The notes beneath the pieces are model-generated. The model saw only the letters and a list, made by a program, of their open reading frames with translations. It made no database searches and was not told the origin of the DNA. Positions 1 through 6,647 of a stretch of 20,418 bases of DNA are shown one piece after another. Each line of letters starts with the position of its first letter. Position 1 is the first letter of the stretch. The DNA comes from an uncultured Faecalibacterium sp. (lineage in GTDB: Bacteria; Bacillota; Clostridia; Oscillospirales; Ruminococcaceae). The stretch covers positions 1 to 20,418 of the forward strand of contig CAKTFD010000032.1 of assembly GCA_934553285.1 (NCBI GenBank), in the 5' to 3' direction. The position numbers and the translations under genes were made by a program.

Positions 1-462
1 GGCGGCAAAAAGGGTGCTGCGCAGCAGCAGACGCTCATCGTTGGAAGTGGCCTCCGGCACAAGCGGGCCGGGCTTGCAGCCGAATACCACCGGCAGGCAG
101 GCCTCCAGCTCCTCGCAGAAGATATCGTAGGCGGTGCCGGCAGAACAGTGCTCCCGCTGCATTTTAAACAGGGTATCGATGTTCTCGATGGAGAGCACCG
201 TCTTGGAAACGACGATGTACAGCAGAGAGGCGATCTGATCGCGGGTGTACTTTTTGCGGACCGGATGATCCAGGACCCCTTTTTTGACATAGTTGCTCAC
301 CATGGAGGGGGTCAACTCCACCCCGCAGAAACTGCGGAAGTATCCGTTGACGAACTGTACCGTCTGGTCCAGATACAGCCCTACCGAGGGGAGTTCGCTG
401 TACCGGGGCAGGGCAAAACCCGCAGCACAGGCCGCTACACGGCGTTTGGTTTCAGCTTTCAT
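1..462 (-). CDS. DUF1836 domain protein, putative HTH regulator (3' end outside window)
   Basis: Reading the minus strand from an ATG at 462 gives 154 open codons running off the window at base 1, so the C-terminus is missing. An in-frame TAA lies five codons upstream, so this ATG is the earliest start; the ribosome site is weak. Near residue 18 there is LPRYSELPSVGLYLDQ and then TPSMVSNYVKKGVL followed by a basic KKYTRDQIASLLYIVV stretch. This order (LPRY..P..GLYLDQ, then an 'S-x-VSNY-x-K' helix and a 'Y-x-RDQIA' helix) is the hallmark of DUF1836, a Firmicutes family with a MerR-like helix-turn-helix. Its regulatory role is inferred from the fold and its ligand or target is unknown. It is divergent from degV, separated by 354 bp, so regulation of degV is possible but not shown. 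Confidence 0.8.
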   Translation of the reverse strand, partial: MKAETKRRVAACAAGFALPRYSELPSVGLYLDQTVQFVNGYFRSFCGVELTPSMVSNYVKKGVLDHPVRKKYTRDQIASLLYIVVSKTVLSIENIDTLFKMQREHCSAGTAYDIFCEELEACLPVVFGCKPGPLVPEATSNDERLLLRSTLFAA

Positions 463-816
463 GGTGTTCCAGTTTTATTGTGCTCGGCGGGCAAAGCTGC
501 CTGCGCGGGCGTGGGTTTTATCACAGATTTCTGAACGGGATGCCTGTCCGGACAGCCTGCCTGCGATATGCAAAGCTGCGGAGGATACGGATGCGTTAAA
601 GGCGCATACGATCGGCACCGGCAGGTGCACAGCGCCCGGGGGAGCGGCAGCTGCCTGTAGAACAGTATACCGCATTTTGGAAAATTGGTCAACCGGCAAT
701 GAAAACTTTGTAAAAGAATCTGAAAAAACAGTTGACAGGGTTTTGAAAAACTGGTATGATGGTCGCGAAGCCAAGGAATGACTGCGGCCTTCGCCGCTTG
801 AAAATGGAGAAAAGAT
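463..816. other. Divergent intergenic region between DUF1836 and degV genes
   Basis: 354 bp with no supportable gene. It holds the degV promoter (732-760), the perfect 12-bp palindrome CTGTCCGGACAG at 544-555, and a small hairpin ATGCG/CGCAT around 591-606. The stretch 562-609 shares TGCGATATGCA and a TGC-TTAAA-CGCA-AC skeleton with the 72-bp hairpin repeat described at 4595-4666 and 16528-16599, and may be a decayed copy. No convincing minus-strand promoter for the DUF1836 gene was seen. Confidence 0.5.
732..760 (+). promoter_or_regulatory. SigA-type promoter of degV
   Basis: Perfect -35 TTGACA at 732-737, a 17-bp spacer, and -10 TATGAT at 755-760. It lies 57 bp upstream of the degV ATG. 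No operator-like repeat overlaps it. Confidence 0.85.
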
Positions 817-1665
817 ATGAAAACCAAGATCATTGTGGATTCTTCGTCCAATCTGTACGCGATGGATGATGTGGAGCTTGTAACGGTACCGCTGAAAGTC
901 ATCACTGATACAGAGGAATATCTGGACACGGCGGAACGGGATGCCGTGGCCATAGCGCAGGAGCTGCGTACCTATAAGGGCAAGACCAGCACCTCCTGCC
1001 CCAATATCGCGGACTGGCTGGCTGCCTACGAAGGCGCAGACCAGGTGTTTGTAGTTACCATTACCGGCACGCTGTCCGGCGCTTACAATGCGGCGCTGCT
1101 GGCAGGCGAGGAGTACGAGGAGATGCACGAGGGCGCAAAGGTCTTTGTGTTGGACAGCCTTTCTTCCGGGCCGGAGATGGCACTGCTGGCCGAGCGCCTG
1201 CGGGAGCTGGTGCTGGCCGGGAAGCCGTTTGAGCAGATCTGCGCAGAGATCAAGGCCTACCATGCGCACACCCATCTGCTGTTCTCGCTGGAGTCTCTGG
1301 CAAATCTGGCCCGCAATGGCCGCGTAAAGCCCGCTGTGGCAGCGGTGGCCCGGATGCTGGGCATCCGTGTTGTCGGCCAGGCCAGCGAAAGCGGCGAGCT
1401 GGAGGTGGTGTGCAAGACCCGCGGCGAGCACGGCGCGCTGGAGCGCATCGTGCTGGAACTCAAGGCCCATGGCTATACAAACGGCAAGGTGCAGATCGCA
1501 CATTGCTGCAACCCGACTGCGGCAGAACGCCTGAAAAAGATGATCCAGACGGTGTTTGAGGGCGCACAGGTAAAGGTGGTGCCCTGCGGCGTTCTGTGCA
1601 GCTACTATGCAGAGCTGGGCGGCCTGATGATCGGCTACGAGGACGGCGAGATCCCGGCAGTATAA
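817..1665 (+). CDS. DegV family fatty-acid-binding protein
   Basis: 282 residues, the normal length for DegV/FakB proteins, which bind one acyl chain and in Firmicutes hand exogenous fatty acids to the FakA kinase for phospholipid synthesis. Visible landmarks are the N-terminal KIIVDSSSNL strand, the TSCPN segment near residue 60 (family 'TS.P' acyl-carboxylate contact), TITGTLSGAYNAA near 88-100, the SLANLARNGRV segment near 164-175 and a C-terminal AELGGLMIGY that matches the family's terminal 'GPG..g' region only loosely. The ATG is preceded by GGAGA at 806-810. It is a single-gene unit with its own promoter and terminator. A fatty-acid kinase partner is not in this window. The subfamily (FakB or another DegV) and lipid preference cannot be told from sequence. 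Confidence 0.9.
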   Translation: MKTKIIVDSSSNLYAMDDVELVTVPLKVITDTEEYLDTAERDAVAIAQELRTYKGKTSTSCPNIADWLAAYEGADQVFVVTITGTLSGAYNAALLAGEEYEEMHEGAKVFVLDSLSSGPEMALLAERLRELVLAGKPFEQICAEIKAYHAHTHLLFSLESLANLARNGRVKPAVAAVARMLGIRVVGQASESGELEVVCKTRGEHGALERIVLELKAHGYTNGKVQIAHCCNPTAAERLKKMIQTVFEGAQVKVVPCGVLCSYYAELGGLMIGYEDGEIPAV

Positions 1666-1682
1666 GAAAAATAAGGCAAACG

Positions 1683-1721
1683 GCGGCTGCTGCACGAGGA
1701 GATGTGCAGCGGCCGCTTTTT
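1683..1721 (+). terminator. Intrinsic terminator of degV
   Basis: 13-bp stem (1683-1695 with 1704-1716, one G-U pair), 8-base loop, then five T's at 1717-1721. It begins 18 bp after the degV stop codon. Confidence 0.92.
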
Positions 1722-1754
1722 ATCTGTCGGGCCGGGCACATCCGCAGTAAAATC

Positions 1755-1783
1755 TTGCAAAGGCTGAAAGACCGCGCTATACT
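1755..1783 (+). promoter_or_regulatory. SigA-type promoter of the cardiolipin synthase gene
   Basis: -35 TTGCAA at 1755-1760, 17-bp spacer, -10 TATACT at 1778-1783. It sits between the degV terminator and the cls start, giving a leader of about 35 bases. Confidence 0.8.
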
Positions 1784-1826
1784 TACATATATTATAGGAA
1801 GAAAAGCAAACGAGGGGGGAGAAACG

Positions 1827-3368
1827 ATGCTGTTCCGGCTGCCGATCATCAAGTTTTTCAACCGTGTCATCAACCGCATCACGGTCACAGTGGTGCTGGT
1901 GGCGCTGCAGATCGCCTGGCTGGCATGGGCGTTTTTTGCGCTCACCACCGGTACGGCGCGGGTGTGGGTGAACGGGCTGCTCAATGCGCTGAGCCTGCTC
2001 ATCGTGCTGTATCTGGTGCGCAAGGATGAAAACAGCGCCTACAAGGTGGGCTGGATCGCCCTGATCGGGCTGCTGCCGCTGCTGGGCGGGGCGTTGTATC
2101 TGGCGTTTGGCAACAAGCGCCCCTCCCGCCGGCTGCGCAGCCGGATGCAGGCTGTGGAGCAGGCCCACAAGGCCGACCGCGTGCAGCACCCGGGGCAGAC
2201 CGATGGGCTGGATGCCAGCAGCCTGGGGCTGAGCCGCTATCTTACAAAGTATGGCAGCTATCCCGCCTGGCAGAACACTGCCGCCCGGTACTACCCTTGC
2301 GGCGAGGCAATGTACCCCGACCTGCTGGCCGACCTGGAAAAGGCGGAAAAGAGCATCTTTCTGGAGTTTTTCATCGTCAGCGAGGGCAAAATGTGGCAGG
2401 GCGTGGAGGATATCCTCCGGCGCAAGGCCGCGCAGGGGGTGGATGTGCGCCTGATCTACGATGACTTTGGCAGCCTGCTGGGTCTGCCCAAGGACTTTGT
2501 GGTGCGGATGGAGCGGGCACATATCCGCTGCATCCCCTTCAACCCGGTGGTGCCGTTGCTCTCGCTGGTAATGAACCACCGCGACCACCGCAAGATCGTG
2601 GTGGTGGATGGCAAAGTGGCCTATACCGGCGGCATCAATCTGGCGGATGAGTATATCAACGCGGTCACCCGCTTTGGCTACTGGAAGGATGCAGGTCTGC
2701 GCATTGAGGGCGCAGCAGTGTGGAACTTTACCGTGACGTTTCTGGATTTCTGGAACGCTTTCCGCCCTTTTGAGCAGGACTACAGCGCCTTCCGCCCGCA
2801 GTTTGCGGCGCTGCCTGCCTCGGATGGGGTGGTGCAGCCCTACGCAGACAGCCCGCTGGACGAGGAACCGGTGGCAGAGACCGTTTATCTGGATATCCTG
2901 GCGCAGGCGCGGCGGTACGTGTATTTCTACACGCCCTATCTGGCCATCGGTGAAGAGATGCTGGATGCGCTGCGCAATGCCGCCAAGCGCGGGGTGGATG
3001 TGCGCCTGGTACTGCCGGGCATCCCGGACAAAAAGCTGGTGTTCCGGCTCAGCCGTTCGTACTATCTGCCGCTGCTGCGGGCCGGGGTGCGCATCTACGA
3101 GTACACCCCGGGTTTTCTGCACGCAAAGTGCTGCGTAAGTGATGACCGCGCGGCGGTGGTCGGCAGCATCAATATGGACTACCGCAGCATGTTCCTGCAC
3201 TTTGAGTGCGGGGTGCTGCTGCTGCAGAACAGTCAGGTGCTGGCGCTGCGGGAGGACGTATGCCGAACACTGCCCCACTGCCGGGAGGTGCAGTGCTCGG
3301 ACTGCCGTACCAACCTGCCCGGCACCCTGCTGGACAGCGTGCTGCGCCTGCTCAGCCCGCTGATGTAA
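1827..3368 (+). CDS. cls: Cardiolipin synthase, phospholipase D superfamily
   Basis: 513 residues from the ATG at 1827, preceded by the purine-rich site GAGGGGGGAG. The reading frame stays open upstream to 1596, but that part overlaps the degV terminator and promoter, so 1827 is chosen. The N-terminus carries two hydrophobic membrane segments (about residues 25-45 and 70-95) of the PLDc_N type. Two catalytic HxKxxxxD motifs follow: HRKIVVVD at 254-261, followed by TGGIN, and HAKCCVSD at 432-439, followed by GSINMD. Enzymes with this layout condense two phosphatidylglycerols to cardiolipin and glycerol at the inner membrane face. Length, order and both motifs match bacterial ClsA-type enzymes (about 480-510 residues). 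The next gene, a lipoprotein, starts 95 bp downstream without a clear promoter, so co-transcription is possible. Confidence 0.93.
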   Translation: MLFRLPIIKFFNRVINRITVTVVLVALQIAWLAWAFFALTTGTARVWVNGLLNALSLLIVLYLVRKDENSAYKVGWIALIGLLPLLGGALYLAFGNKRPSRRLRSRMQAVEQAHKADRVQHPGQTDGLDASSLGLSRYLTKYGSYPAWQNTAARYYPCGEAMYPDLLADLEKAEKSIFLEFFIVSEGKMWQGVEDILRRKAAQGVDVRLIYDDFGSLLGLPKDFVVRMERAHIRCIPFNPVVPLLSLVMNHRDHRKIVVVDGKVAYTGGINLADEYINAVTRFGYWKDAGLRIEGAAVWNFTVTFLDFWNAFRPFEQDYSAFRPQFAALPASDGVVQPYADSPLDEEPVAETVYLDILAQARRYVYFYTPYLAIGEEMLDALRNAAKRGVDVRLVLPGIPDKKLVFRLSRSYYLPLLRAGVRIYEYTPGFLHAKCCVSDDRAAVVGSINMDYRSMFLHFECGVLLLQNSQVLALREDVCRTLPHCREVQCSDCRTNLPGTLLDSVLRLLSPLM

Positions 3369-3416
3369 GGCAGGCCGCTCATAAATCCCCGTACGGCGGG
3401 GCACACTACTCCCAAA

Positions 3417-3438
3417 GCCTGCATCTGCTAGGGCAGGC
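3417..3438 (+). repeat. Small hairpin between cls and lipoprotein gene
   Basis: GCCTGC at 3417-3422 pairs with GCAGGC at 3433-3438 around a 10-base loop, ending just before the lipoprotein gene's AGGGAG ribosome site. A second short GC hairpin (CCCCG/CGGGG, about 3387-3401) precedes it. Neither has a following T-run, so neither is called a terminator. Confidence 0.4.
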
Positions 3439-3463
3439 ACGGAAAGGGAGCGTATGTGACGAT

Positions 3464-4507
3464 ATGAAACAGGCATCGCGATGGTTTTTGTGCTGCACAT
3501 TGGCGGCAGCACTGGCATTGACCGGCTGCGGCGGGGGTACAGGCTCTTCCGGCAGCAGCTCCAACGCCATGAGCGGCAGTGCATCGCAGGGTAGCAGCGC
3601 TGCGGCACAGGGGCAGGGTGCAGCCTGGCGCACAGGGCTGGGCGTTCTGACCGAGGCAGCCGGCGCGGACCGCGCCGGGAACATCCACACCGTGGCGGCC
3701 GCCGTGCTGCTGGATGCGGAGGGCAAACTGGCCGGAGTGACGCTGGACGAACTGGAGCTTTCGGTCAGCGCGGACGGCACCGGCAGAGTGACCACCCCTA
3801 CCGATACCCGCACCAAGCGCCAGAAGGGCAGGGATTACCCGCTGGCAGAGGTGTCTTCTTTGAAAAAAGGCTGGGCCGCACAGGCCGATGCCTTTGGCAG
3901 CTGGCTCGAAGGCAAGACTCCGGACGAGGTGAAAAAGCTGAAAACGGATGCAGACGGCAAGCCCACGGATGCAGACTTGCTGTCCGGGTGCACCATCGCA
4001 GTGGAACGCTACCGGGATGCAGTTGTCCGTGCCTGTGAGAATGCGCAGGTGCTGGGTGCAGCCCGGGGCGATACAGTGAAGCTGGGCGTGGAGGTGGCCG
4101 AACTGGCCCAGGGGCTGACGGCTGCCGACGATAAGGACGCACAGGTGCAGGCAAAGATCACGCTGGCGGTGGTGACCATGGACGAGAACGCCCGGGTGAC
4201 CAGTGCCATCGGGGATATGGTGGAGCCGGAGCTTACGGTCAGCGCAGACGGCACCGTGTCCGGCCCCCGGGACCCCGTCTACACCAAAAATGAGCAGGGC
4301 GACAGCTACGGGATGCGTACCGCAAGCGCCCTGGGCAAGGAGTGGTACGAGCACAGCGCGGGCTGGTGCAGCTACCTCAAGGGCAAAAACGCGGTGGAGA
4401 TCGGCAAGATCCCCACAGACGGCACGGATGCCGACCTGAAAGCCCTGTGCACCATCGCTGTGACCGACCTGCAAAAGGCGGCGCTGAAAGCTATGGCAGA
4501 GCAGTAG
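3464..4507 (+). CDS. Lipoprotein with two tandem FMN-binding-like domains
   Basis: 347 residues from the ATG at 3464. The signal peptide ends in the lipobox LTGC with the lipidated cysteine at residue 22, followed by a Gly/Ser-rich linker to about residue 45. The rest is two diverged copies of one domain (about 50-195 and 205-347). Each has a beta-strand ending in '-DE-', then VSADGT, then a T-K-rich motif with a GKxWxxxADAF/GKEWYEHSAGW helix, and a C-terminal [GL]CTIAV followed by an alanine-rich helix. This order resembles FMN_bind-type lipoproteins of Clostridia. Copy 1 has DLLSGCT at 171-177, close to the ApbE flavinylation motif Dxx[ST]GA[TS]; copy 2 has the degenerate DLKALCT at 324-330. 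Covalent FMN is therefore plausible for copy 1 only. An electron-transfer role is inference. The ribosome site GGGAG is 13 bases from the ATG, longer than usual. Confidence 0.75.
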   Translation: MKQASRWFLCCTLAAALALTGCGGGTGSSGSSSNAMSGSASQGSSAAAQGQGAAWRTGLGVLTEAAGADRAGNIHTVAAAVLLDAEGKLAGVTLDELELSVSADGTGRVTTPTDTRTKRQKGRDYPLAEVSSLKKGWAAQADAFGSWLEGKTPDEVKKLKTDADGKPTDADLLSGCTIAVERYRDAVVRACENAQVLGAARGDTVKLGVEVAELAQGLTAADDKDAQVQAKITLAVVTMDENARVTSAIGDMVEPELTVSADGTVSGPRDPVYTKNEQGDSYGMRTASALGKEWYEHSAGWCSYLKGKNAVEIGKIPTDGTDADLKALCTIAVTDLQKAALKAMAEQ

Positions 4508-4594
4508 GGGATGATTTGAAATGCCCGCCGCGTGTGCTTTGGGCATAATCAGCGGAAAAATTATTTTTATCACAAGTCAAGAAATTAGTGCAAC

Positions 4595-4666
4595 ATCAAA
4601 ACAGCATCTCTGCGATATGCAGTTTGCGGATGTTGCTTGTGCATTAAAAACGCAAACTGCTATAAA
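4595..4666 (+). repeat. 72-bp dispersed hairpin repeat, copy A
   Basis: Bases 4611-4666 are identical over 56 positions to 16544-16599; the preceding 16 bases are similar to 16528-16543. The core has a perfect 10-bp inverted repeat, GCAGTTTGCG (4619-4628) and CGCAAACTGC (4651-4660), around a 22-base loop that contains TTGCTTGTGCATT. Copy C with about 69% identity lies at 15146-15215. It does not encode a protein. Confidence 0.9.
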
Positions 4667-4675
4667 AAGTTGAAT

Positions 4676-4684
4676 TGCTATAAT
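4676..4684 (+). promoter_or_regulatory. Possible extended -10 promoter element
   Basis: TG-C-TATAAT at 4676-4684, 9 bases after repeat copy A, with no good -35. A start about seven bases downstream would place +1 inside the perfect hairpin at 4688-4723. No gene follows for about 400 bp. Confidence 0.35.
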
Positions 4685-4687
4685 TTC

Positions 4688-4723
4688 GAGATAGCGGAGC
4701 GTCTGCGGACGCTCCGCTATCTC
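4688..4723. repeat. Perfect 16-bp-stem hairpin
   Basis: GAGATAGCGGAGCGTC at 4688-4703 and its exact reverse complement at 4708-4723 enclose the 4-base loop TGCG. ATTTTCA follows, so it could act as a weak terminator, but its perfect symmetry and its place between two other repeats suggest a mobile or structural palindrome. Confidence 0.85.
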
Positions 4724-4770
4724 ATTTTCACGGGAGGGGTCGTGACGGAAGGGGTGATTTCTGTTGCTCA

Positions 4771-4893
4771 CCTCAGGCGCAAAACTTGCGGATACGCCAG
4801 AGGCTCCCTCTCCGAGGGAGCAGTCAAAGCCGTCAGGCTTTGACTGAGGGAGTTAAGGTCCCTCTTGGGGAAGCTGCACGTTAGCGCCTGAGG
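4771..4893. repeat. 123-bp MITE-like element with 10-bp terminal inverted repeats
   Basis: CCTCAGGCGC at 4771-4780 is the exact reverse complement of GCGCCTGAGG at 4884-4893. Inside are three further inverted repeats: GCTCCCTC/GAGGGAGC (4803-4821, 3-base spacer), AGTCAAAGCC/GGCTTTGACT (4822-4845, 4-base loop), and GAGGGA/TCCCTC (4846-4864). There is no coding capacity. It looks like a non-autonomous palindromic repeat; only one copy is in this window, so dispersal is inferred from structure and from general familiarity with similar 'CTCCCTC-GAGGGAG' intergenic repeats in gut Clostridia. Confidence 0.65.
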
Positions 4894-4975
4894 GGGTGTA
4901 TGCACATTTTCCTACAAAAAGCGGGCTTTTGGGCGGGGCAAAGCAGTGCATTGTGCAAAAAATGGGCTTTTCCTC

Positions 4976-5004
4976 TTGCAAAACGTAGGCAAACGCGCTA
5001 TTCT
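4976..5004 (+). promoter_or_regulatory. SigA-type promoter of the amino-acid ABC transporter operon
   Basis: -35 TTGCAA at 4976-4981, 17-bp spacer, -10 TATTCT at 4999-5004. It lies 88 bp upstream of the binding-protein gene. Confidence 0.75.
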
Positions 5005-5014
5005 ATAGCTACAG

Positions 5015-5036
5015 TTTACCACTTTAGCATGGTAAA
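5015..5036. promoter_or_regulatory. Inverted repeat just downstream of +1, candidate operator
   Basis: TTTACCA at 5015-5021 and TGGTAAA at 5030-5036 form a perfect 7-bp dyad with an 8-base spacer. It begins a few bases after the predicted transcription start, a usual roadblock-operator position. The cognate regulator is unknown. Confidence 0.45.
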
Positions 5037-5057
5037 ACGATGAACTACGAGGGGAGC

Positions 5058-5074
5058 GGGACGCAGAACGTCCC
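5058..5074 (+). repeat. Leader hairpin next to the ribosome site
   Basis: GGGACG at 5058-5063 pairs with CGTCCC at 5069-5074 around CAGAA. It ends 4 bases before the GGGAGG ribosome site of the binding-protein gene. It may shape translation initiation; no riboswitch class is recognised. Confidence 0.45.
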
Positions 5075-5092
5075 CTATGGGAGGAAAAAGAT

Positions 5093-5932
5093 ATGAAACT
5101 CAAGCGTATTGCAAGTGCCTTTCTGGCCGGTGCTATGGCACTGAGCCTTGCAGCCTGCGGCGGTGCATCCACCTCTGCGGCGGCATCTGCTTCCGGCAGT
5201 GCAGCCGGTTCTGCTTCTGCCGCAGCGGGCAGCGATCTGGATTACATCAAGGGCAAAGGGAAAATGGTCATCGGCTACACGGTGTATGAGCCGATGAACT
5301 ACACCGATGCCGATGGCAACTTTACCGGTTTTGATACCGAGCTTGCCACCGCTGTGTGCGCAAAGCTGGGCGTGGAGCCGGAGTTTGTGGAGATCAACTG
5401 GGACACCAAGGTGGTGGAGCTGGATGCAAAGAGCATCGACTGCATCTGGAACGGCATGACCCTGACCGAGGATATCATGGCCAATACCGCTACCACCAAA
5501 GCCTATGCCCAAAATGCACAGGTCGTGGTGGTAAAGGAGGGCACTGCCTATTCCTCCACCGCCGACCTGGCCGATAAAACCGTGGTAGCCGAGGCTGGCT
5601 CTGCCGGTGAGGCTGCGATCCAGGGGGACGAAAACCTTGCCAAGGCGGATTATGTTTCCAAGAGCGTGCAGACCGACTGCCTGATGGAGGTTGCCGCGGG
5701 CACCGCCGATGCCGCTGTGCTGGACCTGACCCTGGCCAATGCCATGATCGGTGCCGGCACCGATTACGCCAGCCTTAAGATCGTGGACGAACTGAACGCC
5801 GAGGAGTACGGCGTGGCGTTCCGCAAGGGCAGCGATGCCGCCGCCGCTGTGGATACCGCCTTTGATGCCTTGAAGGCGGATGGAACTATGCAGGCGCTGG
5901 CAGATAAGTACGGGCTGACCCTGGCAGACTGA
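5093..5932 (+). CDS. Polar amino-acid ABC transporter, substrate-binding lipoprotein
   Basis: 279 residues. The signal peptide MKLKRIASAFLAGAMALSL ends in LAAC with the lipidated cysteine at residue 22, followed by an Ala/Ser/Gly linker to about residue 47. The mature part is a family-3 solute-binding protein: GKMVIGYTVYEPMNY near 53-67, then FTGFDTELATAVCAKLG, then DCIWNGMTLTEDI and the interdomain VVVVKEG. The GxDxEL-type motif near 77-83 and the 'WxGMTxT' ligand-site pattern are typical of proteins that bind polar or dibasic amino acids or cystine. It is the first gene of a three-gene importer. A GGGAGG ribosome site at 5079-5084 fixes the start. The substrate cannot be assigned from sequence. 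Confidence 0.93.
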   Translation: MKLKRIASAFLAGAMALSLAACGGASTSAAASASGSAAGSASAAAGSDLDYIKGKGKMVIGYTVYEPMNYTDADGNFTGFDTELATAVCAKLGVEPEFVEINWDTKVVELDAKSIDCIWNGMTLTEDIMANTATTKAYAQNAQVVVVKEGTAYSSTADLADKTVVAEAGSAGEAAIQGDENLAKADYVSKSVQTDCLMEVAAGTADAAVLDLTLANAMIGAGTDYASLKIVDELNAEEYGVAFRKGSDAAAAVDTAFDALKADGTMQALADKYGLTLAD

Positions 5933-5978
5933 GCCGCGCAGGCGGAAACCAAAAAGATAGATAGATGGGTGTGTTTTT

Positions 5979-6632
5979 GTGTCTGTGATCCTTGGGCGCC
6001 TTGCCGGCGCGTTCCTGCTCAACTGTGAGCTGTTTGCCCTTACGCTGCTGTTTGCGCTGCCGCTGGGGCTGGTGGTGGCTTTTGGCTCCATGAGCCGCTG
6101 CAGGCCGCTGGCCGGGGTGGTAAAGACCTTTGTCTGGGTCATCCGCGGTACGCCGCTGATGCTGCAGATCATCGTCATTTATCTTGGGCCGGGGCTGCTG
6201 GGAATGAACAATCCCTGGCCGTCCGGCTCCGGCGGACGCATGGTGGCGGCAGTGGTGGCCTTTGCCATCAACTACGCCTGCTATTTTTCTGAGATCTATC
6301 GCGGCGGCATCGAGGCTGTGCCTAAAGGCCAGACCGAGGCCGGGCAGGTGCTGGGCATGACCCGCACCCAGATCTTTTTCCGGGTCACCCTGCTGCAGGT
6401 GGTCAAGCGCATCCTGCCGCCCATGGGCAACGAGATCATCACCCTGGTCAAGGATACCTCGCTGGCCAATACCATCGCCAACAAGGAGATCATCATGATG
6501 GCCAAGGAGTACAGCGCAAAAGGCCTGATCTGGCCGCTGTTCTCCACGGCGCTGTTCTTCCTGGTGTTCGTGGGGGCGCTTACCCTGCTGTTTGGCTGGG
6601 CTGAAAAGAAACTGGATTATTTCCGCTGCTGA
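5979..6632 (+). CDS. Polar amino-acid ABC transporter, permease
   Basis: 217 residues, the usual size for His/Glu/Gln/Arg-type permeases. GTG at 5979 is the first in-frame start after a TAG at 5958 and has only a poor ribosome site; GTG at 5985 is an alternative. Several hydrophobic membrane segments are visible (about residues 10-35, 55-75, 85-105, 190-212). The ATPase-docking EAA loop is clear: EAGQVLGMTRTQIFFRVTL near 140-158. RGTPLMLQ near 67-74 and the PPMGNE...KDTSLA stretch are family signatures. It starts 46 bases after the binding-protein stop and ends 15 bases before the ATPase, so it is part of the same operon. Only one permease gene is present, so the pore is probably a homodimer. 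Confidence 0.93.
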   Translation: MSVILGRLAGAFLLNCELFALTLLFALPLGLVVAFGSMSRCRPLAGVVKTFVWVIRGTPLMLQIIVIYLGPGLLGMNNPWPSGSGGRMVAAVVAFAINYACYFSEIYRGGIEAVPKGQTEAGQVLGMTRTQIFFRVTLLQVVKRILPPMGNEIITLVKDTSLANTIANKEIIMMAKEYSAKGLIWPLFSTALFFLVFVGALTLLFGWAEKKLDYFRC

Positions 6633-6647
6633 GGAGGTTTTAAGAGC

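Larger units (their letters stand above)
4508..5092. other. 585-bp gene-free region rich in repeats and regulatory sites
   Basis: It contains, in order: a weak hairpin ATGCCC/GGGCAT at 4521-4546 followed by an A/T-rich tract (possible terminator of the lipoprotein gene); the 72-bp repeat copy A (4595-4666); an extended -10-like TGCTATAAT (4676-4684); a perfect 16-bp-stem hairpin (4688-4723); a 123-bp terminal-inverted-repeat element (4771-4893); and the promoter and leader of the downstream ABC transporter operon. The one small open frame across it (4637-4843) spans three repeat elements and is not credible as a gene. Confidence 0.7.

Noticed and set aside
1635..3608. 657-codon open frame on the minus strand
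   Set aside because: Antisense to cardiolipin synthase and crosses the cls promoter and degV terminator; no domain seen.
4637..4843. 68-codon open frame in the repeat-rich gap
   Set aside because: It spans the end of repeat A, the perfect hairpin and the start of the TIR element; its sequence is explained by these repeats and it has no ribosome site.
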